DNA from: an uncultured Spartobacteria bacterium
GTDB lineage: Bacteria > Verrucomicrobiota > Verrucomicrobiia > Chthoniobacterales > Chthoniobacteraceae
NCBI GenBank assembly: GCA_903929475.1
Contig: CAIYUV010000202.1
Coordinates: 1 to 41,639, forward strand
Length of the DNA stretch: 41,639 nt
Direction: 5' to 3'
The position numbers and the translations under genes are program-made. A model generated the notes under the pieces. The model was given only the letters and a program-made list of their open reading frames with translations. It did no database searches and was not told where the DNA came from. The stretch's first letter is position 1. Each line of letters starts with the position of its first letter. Below are positions 1 through 8,027 of the stretch, piece by piece.

Positions 1-724
1 CGTTCTTCTTAGGCGGCGCAACTTCCTCAATCTCCATGCACGAAAGCCCTCGAAGTTCGAGCACAAGCCTTTCGCCAACAACCCCCATTTCCTGTCGTGC
101 TAATCTCGGTTCCATATCGCGCAGTCCACGTGCTGTTGTAATGCCTTTAGTTGCCAATCGCGTAGTGAGTGAACGACCTATGCCCCACACTTTCTCTACG
201 GGTAAAAGCTCCAACCACTCGTCAGCATTCTCGGGTGTGATCCAAAGCACGCCGCCAGTAGCTTTCTTCGCCAGCTTATTCGCCGCCTTCGCAAGCACCT
301 TCGAGGAACCTATGCCGATGCTGATTGGAATACCGGTCCACTGCTTCACACGCTCTCGCACTTTCCGTGCATGTGCTTTGGCATCGGTCATGCCGGCGAA
401 ATCGAGAAAGCATTCATCAATAGAATAAACTTCTGAGTGCGGTGCGGCATCCCCGAGTATTCGCATCACGCGCCCGCTCATGTCGCCGTAGAGCGCGTAG
501 TTCGAGCTGAACACTTGCACGCCATGCGTCCGCATCATTGCACGCACTTTGAACTCCGCTTCACCCATGCCGATGCCCAGCGCCTTTGCTTCCTCGCTCC
601 GCGCAATCACGCAGCCATCATTGTTGGATAGCACGACCACCGGCTTGCCGTTCAGGCGCGGCTGAAAAACGCGCTCGCACGAAGCGTAGAAATTATTGCA
701 ATCCGCGAGGGCAAAGAGGGCCAC
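1..724 (-). CDS. umuC: DNA polymerase V catalytic subunit UmuC (3' end outside window)
   Basis: Y-family translesion polymerase; with UmuD' it copies damaged DNA at the price of mutations. About 241 N-terminal residues are present and the rest runs off the left edge. Visible motifs are the N-terminal LADCNNFYASCE (first catalytic Asp and sugar-contact region), SNNDGCVIARS, and the palm motif YSIDECFLDF with the catalytic Asp-Glu pair, followed by the helix-hairpin-helix-like VEKVWGIGRSL. The start is GTG at 724, preceded on the minus strand by a good AGGAGG that overlaps the end of umuD, so the two genes are a coupled operon. It lies on the inferred integrated element, as mobile umuDC/rumAB-like pairs often do. 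Confidence 0.93.
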   Translation of the reverse strand, partial: MALFALADCNNFYASCERVFQPRLNGKPVVVLSNNDGCVIARSEEAKALGIGMGEAEFKVRAMMRTHGVQVFSSNYALYGDMSGRVMRILGDAAPHSEVYSIDECFLDFAGMTDAKAHARKVRERVKQWTGIPISIGIGSSKVLAKAANKLAKKATGGVLWITPENADEWLELLPVEKVWGIGRSLTTRLATKGITTARGLRDMEPRLARQEMGVVGERLVLELRGLSCMEIEEVAPPKKN

Positions 725-734
725 GGTGCACCTC

Positions 735-1166
735 CTATTTCAACGCGTGGATGACATTCGTCACCACTCCCCATACATCAAGGCTGGCCCATTCGCCCAC
801 CTCGACATCCTTGAACTTCGGATTTTCCGAGCACAGGAAACACCGCTCCCCACGCACGACGATTCGTTTCACAAAAAATGCACCGTCCAGCACGGCTACC
901 ACGATTTTCCCCGTCACCGGCTCTATGGCTCGATCCACCACGATCAGGTCTCCGTTGTGAATGCCAGCCCCGATCATCGAGTCACCCTCCACGCGCATGA
1001 GAAACGTCGCCGCTGGATGCTTCACGAGCAGTTCATCCAGCTTGAGCGTCCCTTCCAAATAGTCTTCCGCTGGGGAGGGGAAGCCACCCGGCACGCGTGC
1101 CTGCACCAGCGGCAGTCGGTGCAGTGGCAATGTCTCGACCGCAAGTCCGATTAGCGTGCAACTCAT
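735..1166 (-). CDS. umuD: UmuD-like S24 (LexA-family) self-cleaving protein
   Basis: Partner of the UmuC polymerase; RecA-stimulated self-cleavage turns it into the active UmuD' form. The 143-residue protein matches UmuD length (E. coli 139) and carries PGGFPSPAEDYLEG at the cleavage region, Ser63 in GDSMI and Lys100 in FFVKRI, the Ser-Lys dyad. The scissile bond would be Gly27-Gly28; E. coli UmuD has Cys-Gly and LexA Ala-Gly. There is no DNA-binding domain, so it is not LexA. The ATG at 1166 is chosen because it gives the usual UmuD length; a TTG at 1175 adds three residues. It ends 10 bases before the umuC start. I found no TGTTC-N4-GAACA LexA box upstream. Confidence 0.92.
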   Translation of the reverse strand: MSCTLIGLAVETLPLHRLPLVQARVPGGFPSPAEDYLEGTLKLDELLVKHPAATFLMRVEGDSMIGAGIHNGDLIVVDRAIEPVTGKIVVAVLDGAFFVKRIVVRGERCFLCSENPKFKDVEVGEWASLDVWGVVTNVIHALK

Positions 1167-1490
1167 GGCAGCCAATTAAACTCGCACCGTCTCCGCGTCT
1201 AGTCCTCTTGCAAAATAGACGTAATACTCACTACTCCACTCTGCTCAATGCACCGGCAACCCCGACAAACCAGATGGCCTCCGGCACTACGGGCAATTCA
1301 CTGAATGATGCCGTTGTGGGATGCGCTGTGACGGGCTTTTTCCGGCTTGCCCGCTGATACTTCAACGAATACCCGAAGGACATGCGAACCACTCCATCGC
1401 GCCCCGCTCTGCTTCTCTCCGGTATGAACTTCCCAGCCCACGATATTCCAACAGAATACGGAGCAACACATCGCTGAATCATTTAGCATC
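1167..1490. other. 324-bp stretch without a supportable gene
   Basis: This lies between the divergent umuD and the orphan gene at 1491. Short open frames exist on the minus strand (for example 1231-1482), but none has a recognisable domain, good start context or ribosome binding site. It should hold the umuDC promoter near its left end; the AT-rich stretch around 1205-1235 is the likeliest place, but I cannot point to a clear -35/-10 pair. Confidence 0.4.
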
Positions 1491-2060
1491 ATGAAAAGGC
1501 ACAAACGCCAACCTGACACTCGCGCCACACTCATCACTGCCCACGACAGAGAACGCCTGTTTCAAAGCAACCGTCCATTTAGAACATGGCTCTCACCGAA
1601 CATCATGGATGACAGCGAGACACCCCTGTATGGCGCAATTCGAAAAGGCAAATTAGTTCTTTGCTGGGCTAAAGTAAGTCCGGCGCACAACATGCAGAAT
1701 CAAAGTTGCAGCTTCACGATTGCAGGTGCCGATGCGGACAACATGTTGATTCGTGCCGTAGGTGCTGGAAAGCCTCACTTTAATTATACTGCGGGTTATC
1801 ATATCGATCACGTAAACAATAACGCACCTATCAAAATAACCAGCTCCTGCGCGGGAACGATCATGGTGAAACTTGCAAATCACTCCAAGTCTGCGGCTAT
1901 CGCGATTCGTTTCATACCCGAGGCAGGAAAGCCGTCCGAGCCCGTTATTATTCCCGTAGGGGCTGAGGTTACTCTGACGCGAAAAGCTTGCGGTGTGCTA
2001 ATTGAGCCACAGAAAGGCGTAATAGACATTTACGCTTTAAATGTTGCGTTCACTCCGTAG
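1491..2060 (+). CDS. hypothetical protein, orphan cargo of the island
   Basis: A 189-residue protein I do not recognise. It has no signal peptide or membrane segment. The first 35 residues are basic and Arg/His-rich; the rest alternates short hydrophobic and polar stretches as in a beta-rich fold, with three cysteines spread through it (CSFTIAG, SSCAGT, KACGV). The start could also be the ATG at 1605 (MDDSETPLYG), which would drop the basic N-terminus. Base composition looks more AT-rich than the chromosome beyond the att copy. It is the last gene before the inferred right attachment site, where element-specific cargo often sits. No function is proposed. Confidence 0.5.
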   Translation: MKRHKRQPDTRATLITAHDRERLFQSNRPFRTWLSPNIMDDSETPLYGAIRKGKLVLCWAKVSPAHNMQNQSCSFTIAGADADNMLIRAVGAGKPHFNYTAGYHIDHVNNNAPIKITSSCAGTIMVKLANHSKSAAIAIRFIPEAGKPSEPVIIPVGAEVTLTRKACGVLIEPQKGVIDIYALNVAFTP

Positions 2061-2098
2061 GCGATCACTTCCTAGACCAGCTATAGGTCAACGTGTAA

Positions 2099-2120
2099 AA
2101 AACGGCAACAAAACGGCAAC
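2099..2120 (+). repeat. two tandem 11-bp direct repeats beside the att copy
   Basis: AAAACGGCAAC occurs twice head to tail (2099-2109 and 2110-2120), followed by GG. It sits 25 bp before the tRNA half-copy, inside the element. Short direct repeats next to an attachment core are typical of arm-type sites for tyrosine integrases or of excisionase sites. That role is inferred from position only. Confidence 0.6.
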
Positions 2121-2145
2121 GGAGAGTGGTCTTCTCTGATAAACA

Positions 2146-2195
2146 ACGGTCTCCGAAGCCGAAGGTTGTGGGTTCGACCCCCGCCGGCTGCACCA
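2146..2195 (+). other. attachment-site copy: 3' half of a tRNA-Arg(CCG)
   Basis: The sequence folds as the 3' half of a tRNA. The anticodon loop is CTCCGAA (2151-2157, anticodon CCG at 2153-2155). A five-base variable loop follows, then a perfect T-arm (GTGGG-TTCGACC-CCCGC, 2168-2184), the acceptor strand CGGCTGC, discriminator A and encoded CCA ending at 2195. The 5' anticodon strand pairs badly (A:A and T:G) and no GCAGCCG acceptor strand or D-arm lies upstream, so this is not a working tRNA. The clean 3' half with a foreign 5' half is the signature of an integration event whose crossover lay at the anticodon arm. Confidence 0.85.
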
Positions 2196-2237
2196 TAAAA
2201 ATCATAAAGGTGGCCCGAGGTTTGCTAAACTACAGCT

Positions 2238-2705
2238 ATGCGAAAGCTGAAACCACATGGCTACACACTTATTGAGGTGATGATCGTCGTCGCGATCATT
2301 GCTGATTTGGCAGTGATGACCATCCCGGCGTTTGTGCGAGCACGTGCTGCGGAGCAGAATACACAATTTGTGAACGATCTCCGTGTTATCAGCGGCGCTT
2401 TCGAACAATACGCCGCTGAGCGATATCACTGGCCTGCAGAAGCCGCTGCGGGCACCATTCCGACGGGAATGGATTTATTCCTTGGAAACCGTGTCCCATT
2501 TAGTGCGACGCCTGTTGGTGGCGTTTGGGATTGGGATTACAATGTAGGCGGCGTCAAAGCCGCCCTCACCGTGAATCTTACCGGCGCTGTCGATGACCCC
2601 GTGCGTATGCAGGCAGTGGATGCGATGTTCGATGATGGTGTGCTCACCACCGGTGCATTTCGGCAGGCATCGGGCAATAAATACATCTACGTTCTCGAGT
2701 GGTAG
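2238..2705 (+). CDS. type IV pilin-like / pseudopilin protein
   Basis: A 155-residue protein with a short basic leader and a class III prepilin site: Gly8 followed by YTLIEVMIVVAII, giving Gly at -1, an aromatic residue at +1 and Glu at +5 of the mature form. The hydrophobic N-terminal helix covers roughly residues 9-28. The C-terminal part is short and contains a GGVWDWDYN stretch, as in small verrucomicrobial pilin-like proteins. It should be processed by a prepilin peptidase and enter a pilus or secretion fibre. It stands alone, is the first gene of native chromosome after the att scar, and converges on ald. Confidence 0.85.
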   Translation: MRKLKPHGYTLIEVMIVVAIIADLAVMTIPAFVRARAAEQNTQFVNDLRVISGAFEQYAAERYHWPAEAAAGTIPTGMDLFLGNRVPFSATPVGGVWDWDYNVGGVKAALTVNLTGAVDDPVRMQAVDAMFDDGVLTTGAFRQASGNKYIYVLEW

Positions 2706-2716
2706 TCAAAGCGTGA

Positions 2717-3820
2717 TTACTTCCCAAACGGGGTGTGCAATTGCAGTCCGTGCGCCTCGGATACCCCGCGGCAGGTTAATTGTCCGTTGTGTATATTGAC
2801 TCCGCTGAGTAGATTTTTGTCTCTGGCAAAAGCCTCGGGCACTCCGTGGTCGGCGATCAATTCGATGAATCGGTAAGTCACATTAGCCAGCGCCTGTGTC
2901 GCTGTGCGCGCGTAGGCGGCGGGCATGTTGGTCACACAATAGTGCGTCACTTCCTCCTCCACAAAGATCGGATCGTGATGGGTCGTTGCGCGCGACGTTT
3001 CCGCGCAGCCACCTTGATCGATCGCGATGTCAACAAACACGCTGCCCGGCTTCATCATCCGTATCATCTCGCGACTGATCAACTTCGGCGCGCGTGCGCC
3101 CGGCACCAGCACCGCCCCGATCAGCAAATCCACCTCAGGCAGCATTTCCAAGATATGAGCGGGGTTCGAATACAGTGTGTGCGCCGTGTGAAGTGAGATG
3201 TCGAGATACCGCATCCTCTCCACGTCCACTTCGAGAATCGTCACATCCGCGCCCAGCCCCTGCGCCATCCGTGCTGCATTCACGCCGGCTGTGCCTCCAC
3301 CGATGACGACTACTTTTCCGGGCAAAACTCCCGGCACTCCGCCCAGCAAAACGCCGCAACCTCCCGCGTGTTTTTGCAGAAAGTAACCGCCGACCAGCAC
3401 GCTCATCCGCCCTGCGATTTCGCTCATTGGTTCGAGGAGCGGCAGCCGCCGGTTCACCTCCAACGTTTCGTAGGCGATGCCGGTCACTCTTGCCGCCATC
3501 AGCGCCTCGGTGAGCGGCTTGCTTGCCGCGAGGTGGAGGTAGGTGAAAAGAATCTGCCCGGCGCGCAGCAACGGCCACTCGCTTTCCAGCGGCTCCTTCA
3601 CTTTTACGATCATGTCCGCCCGTTCGAAGACCTCTTCGTGTTTTGTCACCAGTTCCGCCCCGGCCTGTCTGTATTGGTCGTCCGCAAATCCGCTGCCCGC
3701 GCCCGCGCCTGCCTCGATGATGACCGTGTGTCCGCGCCGGATGAGTTGATACGCTGCACTCGGCAGCAGCGCGACCCTGTTTTCCTGCGCTTTGATTTCC
3801 TTGGGAACTCCGATTTTCAT
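2717..3820 (-). CDS. ald: alanine dehydrogenase
   Basis: Catalyses reversible NAD-dependent oxidative deamination of L-alanine to pyruvate and ammonia. The 367-residue length fits the family. It begins [10 protein letters not shown] and has Arg15 for substrate binding, catalytic Lys75 in VKVKEP and His96 in YLHLAA. The Rossmann glycine motif is [13 protein letters not shown], and the conserved [14 protein letters not shown] and [16 protein letters not shown] follow. The ATG at 3820 is chosen because the family starts at MKIG; the reading frame is open further to a TTG at 3856 that overlaps the end of yqgE. Together with yqgE it probably forms one transcription unit read leftward. Confidence 0.96.
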   Translation of the reverse strand: MKIGVPKEIKAQENRVALLPSAAYQLIRRGHTVIIEAGAGAGSGFADDQYRQAGAELVTKHEEVFERADMIVKVKEPLESEWPLLRAGQILFTYLHLAASKPLTEALMAARVTGIAYETLEVNRRLPLLEPMSEIAGRMSVLVGGYFLQKHAGGCGVLLGGVPGVLPGKVVVIGGGTAGVNAARMAQGLGADVTILEVDVERMRYLDISLHTAHTLYSNPAHILEMLPEVDLLIGAVLVPGARAPKLISREMIRMMKPGSVFVDIAIDQGGCAETSRATTHHDPIFVEEEVTHYCVTNMPAAYARTATQALANVTYRFIELIADHGVPEAFARDKNLLSGVNIHNGQLTCRGVSEAHGLQLHTPFGK

Positions 3821-3852
3821 GGATGGATATGAGAGCGAAAAGTCCGCGCCGT

Positions 3853-4491
3853 TCAATTCATGCTCGGATCATCCGGCGCTTCGGCGACCAGTTTGAACCA
3901 CGGGCCGAAGGTGCTAGTGAGTTCGCGCCAGATGCGCGGGGCGCGTTCGGTTTCCAGTAACTCTGCTTGATCGGCCTTGCGCACGAGCCATGAGCGTTGT
4001 GCCAGCTCCGCTTCGAGCTGGCCGCTGCTCCAGCCGGAGTAGCCGATGAAACCTCTCACGGTGTGATGCTGTGCGGAGGCGAGTTGCTCGGCCTCTTCGA
4101 GTGGGATGTGGTGGCGGCATTCGAGCCTTCGCGATTGTGGATGCCAGCGGAACGCGACTAGCATCAGTTGATCCGTCTGCACCGGTCCGCCCGCGAGCAC
4201 GGGGACGCGTGCGAGATGGCCGAGTTCGCTCTCCTTTAGTAAATCACCAACGACTTTTCCCGTGGGGCGGTTCACGATGAGGCCGAAGCCGCCTGCCGTG
4301 GTGCTGTGATCGGCGAGCATGATGACGCTCTTGTGGAAGTTCGGGTCGAGCAACGACGGATGGGCGATGAGGATGCTGCCCGCAAGATGAAGCGAAGTGG
4401 ATGCCGGTTCGCGCACACGCCGAGGATAACTGTGACGCGGTAACTGTCGAGTCACGAGTCTGCGATACTCGCCTCTCGACACCTGCCTCAC
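3853..4491 (-). CDS. yqgE: YqgE/AlgH family protein (UPF0301)
   Basis: A conserved protein of unclear biochemical role; AlgH of Pseudomonas was named as an alginate regulator. The core from about residue 35 reads LAGSILIAHPSLLDPNF, followed by GGFGLIVNRPTG, VLAGGPVQTDQL and RGFIGYSGWSSGQLEAEL, all typical of the family. Homologous sequence starts only around residue 33, and the frame has several GTG codons upstream but no ATG, so the true start may lie downstream of 4491 and shorten the protein to the usual 180-190 residues. It ends 32 bp before the ald start and is divergent from the gene at 4516. Confidence 0.88.
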   Translation of the reverse strand: MRQVSRGEYRRLVTRQLPRHSYPRRVREPASTSLHLAGSILIAHPSLLDPNFHKSVIMLADHSTTAGGFGLIVNRPTGKVVGDLLKESELGHLARVPVLAGGPVQTDQLMLVAFRWHPQSRRLECRHHIPLEEAEQLASAQHHTVRGFIGYSGWSSGQLEAELAQRSWLVRKADQAELLETERAPRIWRELTSTFGPWFKLVAEAPDDPSMN

Positions 4492-4515
4492 GGCTCCACT
4501 AGTTTCCCGCGCTTT

Positions 4516-4905
4516 ATGGCCCGTCGCGCCAGTTCATCCATCAATCCCATTTGGTTTCTCGTCGTTGGCATCGTCGTTGTCGCGGCCATCGCTGGCGGTA
4601 TGATGTTGAAAGGAAAAGTGTCCGATCCTTTCCGCACGCTGCCTGTGTTTCCGATTGCGGATTATATGCAAAATTCCAATTCGCTGCGCGGAAACACCTA
4701 CAAGCTCGATGGTGTCATTGGCGATCAACTCCAATACACCACCACCGCGCGACTTTTCGCAGTGGAAGTCGCGAACGAGCCGGTGAGTCTCCTCGTCCCT
4801 GCGGAGTTCAACCATATGGATATGCGCAAAGGGCAGCGGTTCCTTTTTAAAGTGGAAGTCGCTGACAAGGGCGTGCTGCGCGCGAAAGACGTGAAGAAGG
4901 AGTGA
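4516..4905 (+). CDS. hypothetical membrane-anchored protein with OB-fold-like C-terminus
   Basis: A 129-residue protein. The N-terminus MARRASSSIN is followed by a single hydrophobic segment (about residues 12-30), then a soluble domain of about 95 residues outside the membrane. That domain has short beta-strand patterns (YKLDGVIGDQL, RLFAVEVANEPVSLLVP, FLFKVEVADKGVLRAKDV) that resemble small OB-fold domains such as those of CcmE-like proteins. The heme-binding His of CcmE is not evident, so that assignment is not made. The gene is 50 bp upstream of the DUF1549/DUF1553 gene on the same strand and may be co-transcribed with it. Confidence 0.65.
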   Translation: MARRASSSINPIWFLVVGIVVVAAIAGGMMLKGKVSDPFRTLPVFPIADYMQNSNSLRGNTYKLDGVIGDQLQYTTTARLFAVEVANEPVSLLVPAEFNHMDMRKGQRFLFKVEVADKGVLRAKDVKKE

Positions 4906-4955
4906 CCATCGTCACTAAGCACGAAGCCCGGTGTGGATTTAGACTTCTTGCCGCC

Positions 4956-7900
4956 ATGCGTTACATTCCCATCGTGAAACTCAGTTTTTCAACTCTGCTC
5001 CTCGTCGCGCACTCCATTGCCGCCGATGCGCCCATTCCGGCGAAAGTGGAATACAACCGCGATGTCCGACCTATTCTCGCGGACAATTGTTTCAAGTGCC
5101 ACGGCTTCGACAAAAAGGCGCGTGAAGCCGACCTGCGTCTCGACATCCGCGAAAATGCCATCGCAAAGCTCGACGACGTTTTTCCCATCATCCCCGGCAA
5201 GCCCGACGACAGCGAAGTGTGGAAACGCATCACGACGAAGGACGAGGACGACGTGATGCCGCCGAAAAAACAGAACCGCCAGCTCAGCGAGCGCGACAAA
5301 CAGATCCTGCGGAAATGGATCCAGCAAGGCGCGGAGTATCAGCCGCACTGGGCATACATCCCGGCGGAAAAACCAGCGCCGCCCGCAGCGAGCGAACCGG
5401 CTTTCGCGCGCAATGCGATTGATGCTTTTGTTCTCGCGCGCCACGCATCGCTCGGCATCAAGCACGCCCCGGAGGCCGACCGCGCCACGCTCTGCCGCCG
5501 CGTTTATCTCGATGTCACCGGCCTCCCGCCAAAGCCCGAGGAACTCGACGCTTTCGTGAACGACAAAGCTCCCGACGCCTACGAAAAGCTCGTCGAGAAA
5601 CTCCTCGCCTCTCCGCATTACGGCGAGCGCATGGCCGTTTGGTGGCTCGACCTCGTCCGCTACGCCGACAGCACCGGCTATCATTCCGATAACCCCCGAA
5701 ACGTCTCTCCGTATCGCGACTACGTCATCCGTTCTTTCAACACGAACAAACGCTTCGACCGATTCACCATCGAACAAATCGCCGGCGATTTGCTGCCCGA
5801 CGTTTCCAACGAAACGCGCGTCGCCAGCGCCTACAACCGGCTCATCCTCACCACCGAGGAAGGCGGCGCGCAGGCCAAGGAATACGAGGCGAAAGCCGTG
5901 ACCGACCGCGTGAAAAGCATCGGCACCACGTGGCTCGCGCAGACCTTCATGTGCTGCGAATGTCACGACCACAAATTCGATCCTGTCACCACGCGGGACT
6001 TCTACGCACTGGGCGCGTTTTTCGCCGACATCAAGGAAAACGCCATCGGCGCGCGTGAGGCCGGCGCGCGCATCGCCACGCCCGAGCAGGAGGTGAAACT
6101 GAAGGAATTCGATGCCAAAATCACCGCCTTGCAGGAGAAACTGGTCACCTCCTCGCCCGAGTTGGACGCCGCGCAAGTCGCGTGGGAAAAAACAATCGCC
6201 GACAGTATGAAAGACTTCGCGTGGACCGCGCTGAAGCCCGTCGCAATGGCGGGCGCGTCGAAATTTACCAAGGACAACGACGGCACCATCAGCATCGCCG
6301 TCGCCGACAACCCCGATGCGGACTCCTACAAGCTCACCGTGCCGATGAAAAAAGGAACCACCGGCGTGAAGCTTGAAGTCCTCCCCGATCCCTCGCTCCC
6401 CGCGAGCGGCCCCGGTCGCGCGGCGGACGGCAGCTTCGTCCTCAACGAAATCGTCCTCGAACGCGATGGCCAGCCCATGCGCCTCAGCGCCACCGCAACT
6501 TTCGAGCAGCAGGGCTTCCTCGCGAAAAGCGCCGTGGACGGCAAACTGAACGATCCCAAAAACGGCTGGGGCATCGTCGGCAACACCGGCAAGGACGCCG
6601 CGCTTTATCTCGACTTCGGCGGCGCGCTCCCGGCGGACGAGGACATCACCATCACCCTCCACCAGACCAACGGCACGAACCACACCATCGGGAAATTCCG
6701 CCTCTTCGCCACCGACGACAAACGCCCCGTGATGGCGCCCAAGAGCACCCTGCCCGCCGACATCCTCGCCATCATCAAAACTCCCGCGCGCACGCCTGAG
6801 CAAAAGCAAAAACTCGCCAGCCACTACCGCACCTTCGCCCCCATTTTGGAGACCGTGAAAAAAGAGATAGCCGCCAAGCAAAAGGAGCGCGCCGCATTTG
6901 AAAAAACTTTCGCGCTCTGTCTCATCACCGAGAGCGGCGCTAACCGCACCGTCCGCGTCCTGCCGCGCGGCGACTGGCAGAACGACAAAGGTGACATCAT
7001 GCAGCCCGCCACGCCGCACTACCTGCCCGGCGCGCCCGCGCAACCCGCCGAAGGGAAACGCCTCACGCGCCTCGACCTCGCGCAATGGCTCGTGAAGCGC
7101 GAAAACCCGCTCACCGCCCGCGTCTTCGCCAACCGCCTTTGGAAACAATTCTACGGCACCGGCCTCAGCAAGACCCTCGAAGACATGGGCACGCAGGGCG
7201 AAGTCCCGCAAATGCAACCGCTGCTCGACTGGCTGGCTGTGGACTTCATGGACAGCGGCTGGGACATCAAGCACCTTGTCCGCACACTCGTCACCTCCGG
7301 CACCTACCGCCAGACCAGCAACGTCCCCGGCGCCGACCGCGATCCATTTAACCGCGACCTCGCGCGCCAGAGTCGCTGGAGACTCGACGCGGAATTCGTC
7401 CGCGACAACGCCCTCGCCATCTCCGGCCTCCTCGTGGACAAAATCGGCGGCCCCAGCGTGAAGCCCTACCAACCCGCCGGCTACTGGGAAAATTTAAACT
7501 TCCCCGTCCGCGAATGGGCAAACGACAAAGGCCCCGACCAATGGCGGCGCGGCCTCTATACATGGTGGCAGCGCAGCTACCTCCAGCCCGCCATGCTCGC
7601 ACTCGACGCCCCCACCCGCGAAGAATGCGCCGCCGACCGCACCCGCTCCAACATTCCCCAGCAAGCCCTCACTTTGCTCAACGACCCCGAATACGTGGAA
7701 GCCGCGCGCGCCCTCGCAGCCCGCATGGTCAAAGAAGGCGGCAACACCCCCGCCGACCGCATCGCATGGGCATGGAAAACCGCCACCGCCCGCCCTGCAA
7801 AGCCCGCCGAGATCGCCACCCTCAGCGCACTCTACGACAAACATCTCGCCACCTTCACCGCCGACGCCAGTAGCGCCGACGCCCTGCTCAACATCGGCCT

Positions 7901-8000
7901 CGCCCCGCAAGGCCGCGACGGCGCAAAGAGCGAAACCGCCGCCTACACCAGCATCGCCCGCGTCATCCTCAACCTCCACGAGACCATCACGCGGCTCTAG
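4956..8000 (+). CDS. PSCyt1-DUF1549-DUF1553 cytochrome c protein
   Basis: A 1014-residue exported protein of the planctomycete/verrucomicrobial cytochrome family. The order is signal peptide (about 1-22), a PSCyt1 heme domain with Cys45-x-x-Cys48-His49 (CFKCHG), DUF1549 (about 145-350) including a second CxxCH in MCCECHDHKFDP, a long middle region (about 370-690), and DUF1553 (about 700-1010) with ANRLWKQFYGTGLSKTLEDM. The ATG at 4956 gives a proper signal peptide; an in-frame start at 4902 would put 18 unlikely residues ahead of it. In these phyla the gene is usually followed by a DUF1501 gene; here it is followed by opposing genes, so it is an orphan copy. Periplasmic redox or degradative roles are suspected but unproven. 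Confidence 0.93.
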   Translation: MRYIPIVKLSFSTLLLVAHSIAADAPIPAKVEYNRDVRPILADNCFKCHGFDKKAREADLRLDIRENAIAKLDDVFPIIPGKPDDSEVWKRITTKDEDDVMPPKKQNRQLSERDKQILRKWIQQGAEYQPHWAYIPAEKPAPPAASEPAFARNAIDAFVLARHASLGIKHAPEADRATLCRRVYLDVTGLPPKPEELDAFVNDKAPDAYEKLVEKLLASPHYGERMAVWWLDLVRYADSTGYHSDNPRNVSPYRDYVIRSFNTNKRFDRFTIEQIAGDLLPDVSNETRVASAYNRLILTTEEGGAQAKEYEAKAVTDRVKSIGTTWLAQTFMCCECHDHKFDPVTTRDFYALGAFFADIKENAIGAREAGARIATPEQEVKLKEFDAKITALQEKLVTSSPELDAAQVAWEKTIADSMKDFAWTALKPVAMAGASKFTKDNDGTISIAVADNPDADSYKLTVPMKKGTTGVKLEVLPDPSLPASGPGRAADGSFVLNEIVLERDGQPMRLSATATFEQQGFLAKSAVDGKLNDPKNGWGIVGNTGKDAALYLDFGGALPADEDITITLHQTNGTNHTIGKFRLFATDDKRPVMAPKSTLPADILAIIKTPARTPEQKQKLASHYRTFAPILETVKKEIAAKQKERAAFEKTFALCLITESGANRTVRVLPRGDWQNDKGDIMQPATPHYLPGAPAQPAEGKRLTRLDLAQWLVKRENPLTARVFANRLWKQFYGTGLSKTLEDMGTQGEVPQMQPLLDWLAVDFMDSGWDIKHLVRTLVTSGTYRQTSNVPGADRDPFNRDLARQSRWRLDAEFVRDNALAISGLLVDKIGGPSVKPYQPAGYWENLNFPVREWANDKGPDQWRRGLYTWWQRSYLQPAMLALDAPTREECAADRTRSNIPQQALTLLNDPEYVEAARALAARMVKEGGNTPADRIAWAWKTATARPAKPAEIATLSALYDKHLATFTADASSADALLNIGLAPQGRDGAKSETAAYTSIARVILNLHETITRL

Positions 8001-8027
8001 CAGGGGCGGCGGGGGAAAAGCTTGTGG

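Larger units (their letters stand above)
1..2195. mobile_element. right end of a tRNA-Arg-integrated genomic island or prophage
   Basis: The segment ends in a copy of the 3' half of tRNA-Arg(CCG) (2146-2195) with no matching 5' half. This is what a tRNA-targeting tyrosine integrase leaves at the distal end of its element. In that geometry the element lies to the left and native chromosome starts right after the CCA. Contents seen here are umuC (partial), umuD, an orphan 189-residue gene and two tandem 11-bp repeats. The orphan gene looks more AT-rich than the GC-rich chromosome to the right. The integrase and the intact tRNA should lie left of position 1 and are not visible, so the element type (prophage, ICE or island) is inference. 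Confidence 0.6.

Noticed and set aside
1176-1260. LexA/SOS box upstream of umuD
   Set aside because: No TGTTC-N4-GAACA or CTGT-N8-ACAG palindrome was found.
2116-2195. Intact tRNA gene
   Set aside because: The possible 5' acceptor GCAACGG pairs poorly with CGGCTGC and no D-arm can be formed; only the 3' half is good.
4989-7472. Very long antisense open frame (827 codons) opposite the DUF1549/DUF1553 gene
   Set aside because: High-GC shadow: low-complexity composition, no family, and the plus strand carries clear heme and DUF motifs.
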